Assembly (NCBI GenBank): GCA_011051075.1
Contig: DREN01000221.1
Location: 1 to 7,242 of the forward strand
DNA from: Deltaproteobacteria bacterium
GTDB taxonomy: Bacteria > Desulfobacterota > DSM-4660 > Desulfatiglandales > Desulfatiglandaceae
DNA length: 7,242 nucleotides
Reading direction: 5' to 3'
Under the pieces are notes generated by a model, which was given only the letters and a program-made list of their open reading frames with translations, was not told where the DNA came from and ran no database searches. Below, one piece after another: positions 1-6,900 of this stretch. Position numbers and translations under genes: made by a program. Each line of letters starts with the position of its first letter. Positions within the stretch are counted from its first letter, which is position 1.

Positions 1-3000
1 CACTCCAGCGGGAAGCTCCTGTATTTCGCCAGGATTATTCCCCTCAGGGGGTCCTGGCTCGATTTTGAGTTTGATCCCAACGATTTCCTCCACGTTCGTA
101 TTGACAGGAGAAGGAAGTTTCCGGCCACCATCCTTTTGAAGGCCCTGGGCTATACCGCTCAGGAGATCCTGGAATATTTCTACGGGACGGAGATGCTTTC
201 CATAGGAGACGTGGGGGGATGGCGGGAGGCCCGGGCCGAAGACCTGAGGCAGGAGAACGTCCCAAAGGAGATTGTGGACCCAGCCACCGGCGAGGTTTTG
301 GCCAAAAAGGGTATGAAGTTCTCCAGGCGCCTTCTCAAGTCTCTTCAATCGGTCCAAACGGCCCGTCCGCTGATCCCCTTCAGGAAACGACTTTTTTCTG
401 ATTTTCAGGAGGGAGAAGATCTGGTCTTGGCCGAGGATCTCCAGGACCCTGAAACGGGCGAGATCCTCTTCGCCAAAGGCCAGGCCCTTACTGTTGAACA
501 GCATGAAATCATCAAAGGAAAAGGGATTGATGAGGTCTTGTGCATCGATCCGAAACGGATACGCATCCCGGTTGATTACGAACATATGGAGGGTCGCGTG
601 GTCCTGAGGGACATTGTGGATCCGGAGACCGGAGAGGTCATAGTAGAGTGTAATCAGACCCTGAGCCTGGAAACCGTTGAACTTCTCAAGGAAAAGGGGA
701 TCACCGAGGTTGAGTGCCTGGTCCTTACGGGGCAGGGGGTTAGCACAAGTATCAGAGAGACCCTGCTTGTGGACAAGATAAACGCCGCGGACGAGGCCGT
801 GCTTGATATCTACAGGAAGATGAGGCCCAGCAGCCCCCCGACTCCTGAAGTTGCTGAGGCCTATTTCAACAATCTGTTCTACAACTTCGACACCTATGAC
901 CTTTCGAGGGTTGGACGTCTCAAACTCAACTTCCGTCTCAACCTGAACGTACCCCTGGATTATCGCGTCCTGAGAAAAGAGGATATCTTTGCCGTGGTCA
1001 GGGAGCTGATCCGCTTGAAAAGCGTTGAGGCGGCGGGGGACGATATAGACAACCTGGGCAACAGGCGGGTCAGGGCAGTGGGAGAGCTGCTGGAAAACCA
1101 GTACAGGATAGGGTTGGTGAGGATGGAGAGGGCCATCAAGGAGAGGATGAGCCTTCAGGAGGTTGAGACCCTCATGCCCCACGATCTAATTAATTCCAAA
1201 CCGGCCACCGCAGTGGTCAAGGAGTTCTTCGGCACGAGCCAGCTGTCCCAGTTCATGGATCAGACAAATCCCCTGTCCGAGGTTACCCACAAGAGGCGGC
1301 TCAGCGCCCTGGGTCCGGGCGGCCTTACCAGAGAAAGGGCCGGTTTTGAGGTGAGGGACGTTCATCCCACCCATTACGGGAGGATCTGCCCCATTGAGAC
1401 CCCGGAAGGCCCCAATATAGGTCTGATTGTTTCCCTGAGCACCTATGCCAGGGTCAACGACTTCGGTTTCATAGAAACGCCTTACAGATACGTTGACGAC
1501 GGCAGGGCTACCGAAAAGATCGAATATCTCTCCTCCCTGGAGGAAAAGGACTACCCCATTGCCCAGGCCAACGCGCCCCTGAACAAGGATGGCCGCTTTA
1601 TCCGTGAGGAGGCTGCAGTGCGCATAGAGGGGGAGGCGGACAAGAGGCCCGTGAAAGAGGTCAGGTACATGGATGTGTCCCCTGATCAGCTCGTGAGTGT
1701 CTCTGCCTCTCTTATCCCCTTTCTGGAACATGACGATGCCAACAGGGCCCTCATGGGATCGAACATGCAGAGACAGGGGGTCCCGTTGCTCAAGGCCCAG
1801 GCACCCCTGGTGGGTACCGGCGTGGAGGCCGTTGTTGCCCGTGATTCAGGGGTCTCGGTCATAGCCAAGAGGGACGGGGTGGTGGAGGACGTGGACGCCC
1901 GCAGGATCGTTATCAGATCCACGGGAAACGGGGACAGTGACGAGCCTGAGGTGGAGATATGCAAGCTCATGAAGTTCAAGAAGTCCAACCAGAACAGCTG
2001 CTACACGCAGAAGCCCATTGTGAAGAAGGGCGACCTGGTCAAGAAAGGACAGGTTATTGCCGACGGGCCTGCCACTGAGTTGGGTGAACTGGCCCTGGGC
2101 CGGAACGTTATGGTCGCGTTTATGTCATGGGGCGGATATAACTTTGAGGATTCAATCCTGATAAGCGAGAGGGTGGTCAAAGAAGATATATATACCTCCA
2201 TTCATATTGAAGAGTTTGAGGTGGTATCAAGGGATACCAAACTGGGCAAGGAGGAGATTACCAGGGACATCCCCAACGTGGGAGAGGAGAAGTTAAGGAA
2301 CCTGGATGAGAGCGGTATCATAAAGATCGGGGCGGAGATAGGGCCTGACGATATCCTTGTGGGAAAGATAACCCCCAAGGGGGAGACCCAGCTTTCTCCA
2401 GAGGAGAAACTCCTGAGGGCCATATTCGGGGACAAGGCCGGAGACGTGAAGGACACCTCCCTCAAGGTTCCCCCTGGGGTGCGGGGCATTGTTATTGATG
2501 CCAAGGTATTCTCCAGGGGAGGAATTGAAAAGGACGAACGGAGCCTCGCCATTGAGGCGGAGGAGACCGCCCGGCTCAAAAAGGACCTTCAAGACGAGAA
2601 GTCCGTAATTATCAGGAGCGCAAAGGAGGGCCTCGCCAGGTTGCTGAAGGGGAAAAAGCTGAAGACCGACCTGCGTGACAGGAAGACGGGGGACACCCTT
2701 GTTCGCGCCAAAAAGGCTATCAAGGAGGAGGACGTTGATAGGGTCCCCTTTGAGTTATGGGCGGGGGCCGATCTCAAGGCATCCATGGATGTTATTGAGA
2801 AGGTGGAGGCCATCGTCAATAACTGTTCCTCTAAAGTGGAACGTATCACCGGGATCTTTGAAAAGAAAATAGAGAGCTTTTCCCAGGGCGATGAACTTCC
2901 CCCCGGTGTTGTAAAGATGGTCAAGGTCTTTGTGGCGGTAAAGCGGAAGCTCTCAGTGGGTGACAAGATGGCTGGCCGTCACGGAAACAAGGGGGTGCTT

Positions 3001-3885
3001 TCAAGGATCCTTCCGGTTGAAGATATGCCCTACTTTGCCGATGGGACCCCGGTGGATATCGTGTTGAACCCCCTGGGCGTACCCTCGAGGATGAACGTGG
3101 GTCAGGTCCTTGAAACCCATCTGGGCTGGGCCTCCTATGAGCTGGGCAGACAGGTGGGTGAACTCGTAGAGAAGCTTGAAAAGACAGATGGACGAGACGG
3201 AAAACGAGGGACCGGAAAAAAGGCCGGCACCCGTAAATCTGACACCCGGCGGGCGGAGATCAGCCGGCAACTGAGGGATAGGCTCAGAGATATGTTTGAT
3301 GAGGATGAGTATTCCGCCCTGATCGAGAACAAGTCTGACGAGGAGCTCATAGAGGAGGCCAGGAAGATGAAAGGCGGTTTGCCCGTGGCGACCCCTGTTT
3401 TTGACGGTGCCAAAGAGGAAGAGATAAAGGCCTATCTCGAAAAGGCCGGGCTTCCCGTTACGGGTCAGGCCACCCTGTACGACGGCCGTACAGGTGAGCC
3501 CTTTGATCAGCAGGTCACGGTCGGGATGATGTACGTTATGAAACTCCATCATCTGGTGGATGATAAGCTGCACGCCCGTTCCATAGGTCCATATTCCCTG
3601 GTTACACAGCAGCCACTGGGCGGGAAGGCCCAGTTCGGCGGACAGAGGCTGGGTGAAATGGAGGTGTGGGCCATGGAGGCATACGGGGCAGCGTTTACCC
3701 TTCAGGAGTTCTTGACCGTCAAGTCGGACGATGTGGCGGGCAGAACACGCATGTACGAGAGGATAGTAAAGGGAAACAACACCCTTGAGTCCGGTCTTCC
3801 GGAATCTTTCAAGGTGCTTATAAAGGAACTTCAGGGGCTGTGTCTGCAGATCGATCTTATTGAGGACAGCCATATCCAGGACTGA
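1..3885 (+). CDS. rpoB: RNA polymerase beta subunit, 5'-truncated by the window edge
   Basis: This is the beta subunit of the core RNA polymerase, which with beta', two alpha and omega makes all RNA in the cell. The frame is open from base 1 and begins at HSSGK, matching E. coli beta His165, so the true start lies upstream and the ATG at 136 is internal. Visible are 1294 residues. In window numbering they include: the lobe with an enlarged dispensable region I (about 60-245); the rifampicin pocket (411-442, with Asp420, His430 and Ser435 equal to E. coli D516, H526, S531); NFEDS with the Glu-Asp pair (codons at 2146-2151); an insertion like dispensable region II (about 835-960); Lys codons at 2941 and 2965 matching K1065 and K1073; His at 3571 matching H1237; and the conserved C-terminal block (GGKAQFGGQR, LTVKSDDVAGR). 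Stop TGA is at 3883-3885. The full protein would be near 1458 residues against 1342 in E. coli. The excess lies in the lobe, dispensable region II and a basic stretch at 3181-3258. rpoC follows 57 bp later. Identity is certain; lineage is less so. Confidence 0.99.
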   Translation, partial: HSSGKLLYFARIIPLRGSWLDFEFDPNDFLHVRIDRRRKFPATILLKALGYTAQEILEYFYGTEMLSIGDVGGWREARAEDLRQENVPKEIVDPATGEVLAKKGMKFSRRLLKSLQSVQTARPLIPFRKRLFSDFQEGEDLVLAEDLQDPETGEILFAKGQALTVEQHEIIKGKGIDEVLCIDPKRIRIPVDYEHMEGRVVLRDIVDPETGEVIVECNQTLSLETVELLKEKGITEVECLVLTGQGVSTSIRETLLVDKINAADEAVLDIYRKMRPSSPPTPEVAEAYFNNLFYNFDTYDLSRVGRLKLNFRLNLNVPLDYRVLRKEDIFAVVRELIRLKSVEAAGDDIDNLGNRRVRAVGELLENQYRIGLVRMERAIKERMSLQEVETLMPHDLINSKPATAVVKEFFGTSQLSQFMDQTNPLSEVTHKRRLSALGPGGLTRERAGFEVRDVHPTHYGRICPIETPEGPNIGLIVSLSTYARVNDFGFIETPYRYVDDGRATEKIEYLSSLEEKDYPIAQANAPLNKDGRFIREEAAVRIEGEADKRPVKEVRYMDVSPDQLVSVSASLIPFLEHDDANRALMGSNMQRQGVPLLKAQAPLVGTGVEAVVARDSGVSVIAKRDGVVEDVDARRIVIRSTGNGDSDEPEVEICKLMKFKKSNQNSCYTQKPIVKKGDLVKKGQVIADGPATELGELALGRNVMVAFMSWGGYNFEDSILISERVVKEDIYTSIHIEEFEVVSRDTKLGKEEITRDIPNVGEEKLRNLDESGIIKIGAEIGPDDILVGKITPKGETQLSPEEKLLRAIFGDKAGDVKDTSLKVPPGVRGIVIDAKVFSRGGIEKDERSLAIEAEETARLKKDLQDEKSVIIRSAKEGLARLLKGKKLKTDLRDRKTGDTLVRAKKAIKEEDVDRVPFELWAGADLKASMDVIEKVEAIVNNCSSKVERITGIFEKKIESFSQGDELPPGVVKMVKVFVAVKRKLSVGDKMAGRHGNKGVLSRILPVEDMPYFADGTPVDIVLNPLGVPSRMNVGQVLETHLGWASYELGRQVGELVEKLEKTDGRDGKRGTGKKAGTRKSDTRRAEISRQLRDRLRDMFDEDEYSALIENKSDEELIEEARKMKGGLPVATPVFDGAKEEEIKAYLEKAGLPVTGQATLYDGRTGEPFDQQVTVGMMYVMKLHHLVDDKLHARSIGPYSLVTQQPLGGKAQFGGQRLGEMEVWAMEAYGAAFTLQEFLTVKSDDVAGRTRMYERIVKGNNTLESGLPESFKVLIKELQGLCLQIDLIEDSHIQD
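259..732 (+). repeat. Three divergent protein-level repeat modules in the beta lobe
   Basis: Three consecutive segments of RpoB share a pattern: D-P-x-T-G-E-(V/I)-(L/I), then a short basic or KG turn, a helix rich in Leu/Glu, and in copies 2 and 3 an ending G-I-(D/T)-E-V. Cores are at 259-354 (IVDPATGEVLAKKG), 421-549 (LQDPETGEILFAKG) and 601-732 (IVDPETGEVIVECN). They lie in the region equivalent to E. coli dispensable region I, which has about 119 residues between the flanking conserved blocks; here it has about 186. E. coli and Geobacter, recalled from memory, show two such modules, so one appears extra. The fold is probably the beta-beta' module (BBM) described for lineage-specific polymerase insertions. 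The copies are clear at protein level but diverged in DNA, so the duplication is old. Confidence 0.75.
1231..1329 (+). other. Rifampicin-pocket (RRDR) segment of rpoB
   Basis: This segment encodes GTSQLSQFMDQTNPLSEV followed by THKRRLSALGPGGL, equivalent to E. coli beta residues about 507-539. Residues whose change commonly gives rifampicin resistance, namely Asp516 (1258-1260), His526 (1288-1290) and Ser531 (1303-1305) in E. coli numbering, are wild type. Differences from E. coli are Thr for Asn518, Val for Ile524 and Leu for Ile530, which I also recall in Geobacter. The N-terminal part of the drug pocket lies outside the window. Confidence 0.9.
2641..2760 (+). repeat. Degenerate DPxTGE-type module in the beta dispensable region II insertion
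   Basis: Within the insertion equivalent to E. coli dispensable region II, the segment KGKKLKTDLRDRKTGDTL followed by a Lys-rich helix resembles the lobe modules, with DRKTGD in place of DPxTGE. The insertion is about 20 residues longer than in E. coli and is flanked by charged, probably coiled-coil helices (residues about 845-865 and 930-955). Assignment to the same module family rests on pattern only. Confidence 0.5.
3181..3258 (+). other. Basic low-complexity insertion in beta near its C-terminus
   Basis: Twenty-six codons give a Lys/Arg/Gly/Asp/Thr-rich stretch (DGRDGKRGTGKKAGTRKSD and neighbours) between the LETHLGWA block and the helix before GLPVATPVFDGA. The whole interval is about 23 residues longer than in E. 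coli. The DNA is purine-rich on the + strand and uses GGA, CGA and AAA codons, unlike the AGG- and AAG-rich surroundings. The frame is preserved, so it is a tolerated insertion and not damage. It is probably a disordered, positively charged surface loop; no function is known to me. Confidence 0.7.
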
Positions 3886-3942
3886 AGTTTCCTCCGCCAC
3901 TGACAAACGGCCTACGAAGCCGCGCCCAAAGAGGAGAAGGCT
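3886..3942 (+). other. rpoB-rpoC intergenic spacer
   Basis: This 57-bp gap contains a second in-frame TGA at 3901-3903, 18 bases after the rpoB stop, and the rpoC ribosome site. There is no promoter-like pair of boxes and no hairpin followed by a T run, so co-transcription of rpoB and rpoC is the simple reading. A CCTCC at 3891-3895 resembles the anti-Shine-Dalgarno. TCCTC at 3890-3894 can pair with GAGGA at 3931-3935, and a small CGGC/GCCG hairpin (3908-3911 with 3919-3922) sits between them. These pairings are short and any regulatory role is speculative. Confidence 0.7.
3931..3936 (+). promoter_or_regulatory. rpoC ribosome binding site
   Basis: GAGGAG lies six bases before the ATG at 3943. 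It is a good Shine-Dalgarno match at normal spacing and fixes the rpoC start, since the reading frame is open back to the TGA at 3901 with no other start codon. It implies that rpoC is initiated independently rather than only by reinitiation after rpoB. Confidence 0.85.
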
Positions 3943-6900
3943 ATGGATGAACTATACAACTTTTTCGCAAAACCCAAGGATCCGTCGAGCTTTAACGCGG
4001 TCAAGATCTCCCTGGCCTCCCCGGCCAAGATCCTTGAATGGTCCCACGGCGAGGTGAAAAAACCGGAGACCATCAACTACAGGACCTTTAAGCCGGAACG
4101 GGACGGCCTGTTCTGTTCCAAGATATTCGGGCCCATCAAGGACTTTGAATGTAACTGCGGCAAGTACAAGAGGATGAAACACAGGGGTATTGTCTGCGAG
4201 AAGTGTGGCGTCGAGGTGATCCAGAGCAAGGTGCGCAGGGAGCGCATGGGTCACATAACATTGGCAGCCCCCGTGGCGCACATCTGGTTTCTGAAGGCCC
4301 TTCCCTCCAAGGTGGGAAACCTCCTTGACATGACCCTGAAGGATCTGGAGAGGGTTCTCTACTTTGAGGCCCACGTTGTAATTGACCCCGGAGATACCCC
4401 CCTTGCCGGGGGTACGGTGTTGACCGATGAGCAGCTTCAGCAGAGGAGGGAGGAGTACGGCGACAGGTTCGAGGCGGGCATCGGCGCTGAAGCTATCCAG
4501 ACGATGCTCAGGAACCTGGACCTTGACGAGCTTTCCCAGGGCCTGAGGGTGGAACTCCTGCAGACCAAATCAGAGGCCAAGAGAAAGAAGCTCACCAAGC
4601 GACTCAGGATCATCGATGCCTTCAAGGAGTCAAAAAACCGGCCCGAGTGGCTGATCCTGACGGTGATTCCTGTCCTGCCCCCTGACCTCAGGCCCCTGGT
4701 GCCCCTTGACGGCGGGAGATTCGCCACTTCTGATCTTAACGACCTGTACAGAAGGGTGATCAACCGAAATAACAGGCTCAAGAGGCTTTTGGACCTCAAC
4801 GCTCCCGATATTATCGTAAGAAACGAAAAGAGGATGCTCCAGGAGGCCGTGGATGTGCTGTTTGACAACGGGAGAAGGGGAAAGGTCGTAACAGGCGCCA
4901 ACAAGAGGCCCTTCAAGAGCCTCAGTGATATGCTGAAGGGAAAGCGGGGAAGGTTCAGACAGAACCTCCTTGGTAAACGGGTGGATTATTCAGGCCGCTC
5001 GGTTATTGTGGTGGGCCCTGACCTTCGACTGCATCAATGCGGACTTCCCAAGAAAATGGCCCTTGAGCTCTTCAAACCGTTTATCTACAACAAATTGGAT
5101 GAAAAGGGGCTGACCACAACGGTGAAAAGCGCCAAGAAGGTTGTGGAGAAAGAGCCCCCCGAGGTCTGGGACGCACTGGATGAGGTTGTTAGGGAGTACT
5201 GCATCCTCCTGAACAGGGCCCCCACCCTCCATCGGCTGGGTATCCAGGCCTTTGAGCCGATCCTGATAGAGGGGAAGGCGATCCAGCTACACCCCCTGGT
5301 GTGTACCGCTTTTAACGCTGATTTCGACGGCGACCAGATGGCCGTCCATATTCCGCTCTCCCTGGAGGCCCAGATTGAAGCCAGGGTCCTGATGATGTCC
5401 ACCAACAATATCCTCTCTCCAGCAAATGGTGATCCCATTATCGTCCCCAGCCAGGATATTGTCCTGGGTATTTACTATATGACAAGGGAAAGGCCCTTTT
5501 CCAAGGGAGAAGGAAAGGTGTTTTCCAGCATCCGGGAGGTGAGAATCGCCTATGACGCAGGGGAACTGGGCCTGCACGCCGGCATCAAGGTGAGGATCGA
5601 CGGAAAGCTCTACACAACCACCACGGGCAGGATAATTCTTTATGAAATCATCCCGGAAGGTACCATCCCCTTTGAGCTGGTGAACAAGGTTATGACCAAA
5701 AAGGAGCTCAGGTTTCTCATTAACGAATCCCACCGCAAGGCGGGGATCAAGGCCACTGTTATTCTCGGGGATCGCCTGAAAGATATCGGGTATAAATACG
5801 CCACCCTCTCGGGTATGTCCATAGCCATCAAGGATATGGTGATCCCTCCGAAAAAGGAGGAGATCATCCGTGAGGCCGAGGAAGAGGTGAGAAAGATAGA
5901 GGAGCAGTATATAGGCGGCCTGATCACCGACGGTGAGAAGTACAACAAGGTGGTTGATACATGGTCCATATCAACGGACAAGGTGGCCTCCGAGATGATG
6001 AAGGAAATGGCCGTGGAAAAGGTCATGGGCCCGGGGAAGAAGAAGAAAGATGTGAGCAGCTTTAATCCGGTCTATATGATGTCAGATTCAGGGGCCAGAG
6101 GGAGCAAGGATCAGATGAGACAGCTTGCCGGTATGCGTGGACTCATGGCCAAACCCTCCGGAGAGATCATCGAAACGCCCATCACGTCCAACTTCAGGGA
6201 GGGCCTGACCGTTCTGCAGTACTTTATCTCCACCCACGGGGCGCGAAAGGGCCTGGCCGACACCGCCCTCAAGACGGCCAACTCGGGATACCTGACCCGC
6301 AGACTGGTTGATGTGTCCCAGGAGGCAATCATTACCGAGGAGGACTGCGGCACCATGGACGGCATCTGGATCGAGTCTCTTATGGAAGGTGGCGAGATCC
6401 TCCAGAGGGTGGGGGCGCGCATATTGGGGAGACTGGCACTTGAGGATGTGTACGATCCTATGACCGGAGAGGTCCTTGTAAAGGCCAACCAGGAGATAGG
6501 CGAGGACCAGGTTGAGAAGATAGAATCGGCCGGTATAGAGAAGGTAAGGATACGCTCTGTGCTTACCTGCGAGGCCAAGAGGGGTGTATGCAGGGCCTGT
6601 TACGGCAGGGACCTGGCCCATGGACATGAGGTGAATCTGGGTGAGGCAGTGGGAGTCATCGCTGCCCAGTCCATTGGCGAGCCCGGGACCCAGTTGACCA
6701 TGAGGACCTTCCATATCGGCGGTACAGCGAGCAGAAGCGTTGAGCAGACCACTATCCAGCCGAGAAACGAGGGTGAGATAAAGTTCCTTGACCTCAAGAC
6801 AGTGGAAAACGACGAGGGCAACCTTGTGGTTATGAACCGTAACGGTGAAATCGCGATTTTAGGCAAGGGCAAAAGAGAGGTTGAGCGGTATCCGGTTATC

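Noticed and set aside
136..138. ATG as the start of rpoB
   Set aside because: The frame is open from base 1 and residues 1-45 (GSWLDFEFD, RIDRRRK, KALGY) are conserved beta sequence, so this Met is replaced by the internal reading; codon 46 is inside the protein.
1186..1731. A 181-codon open frame on the - strand
   Set aside because: It lies opposite the rifampicin-pocket part of rpoB, whose protein sequence is strongly conserved; it is a shadow frame.
3001..3906. A 301-codon open frame on the - strand
   Set aside because: It is fully antisense to conserved RpoB sequence, has no recognisable domain or ribosome site, and is explained by codon bias in a GC-rich gene.
3908..3922. A rho-independent terminator between rpoB and rpoC
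   Set aside because: The hairpin has only four base pairs and no T run follows it.
3883..3945. An rpoB-rpoC fusion as known in Helicobacter and Wolbachia
   Set aside because: Both genes share a frame, but two TGA codons separate them and rpoC has its own ribosome site and start.
3860..4057. A small + strand frame bridging the rpoB end and rpoC start
   Set aside because: It overlaps both conserved genes in another frame, is Arg/Pro-rich as expected of an off-frame reading, and has no support of its own.
4630..4638. A second slippery-type heptamer, A AAA AAC, in rpoC
   Set aside because: It codes for ordinary Ser-Lys-Asn in a conserved region, with no ribosome-site-like sequence or clear stem nearby; A AAA AAC is also less slippery in bacteria.
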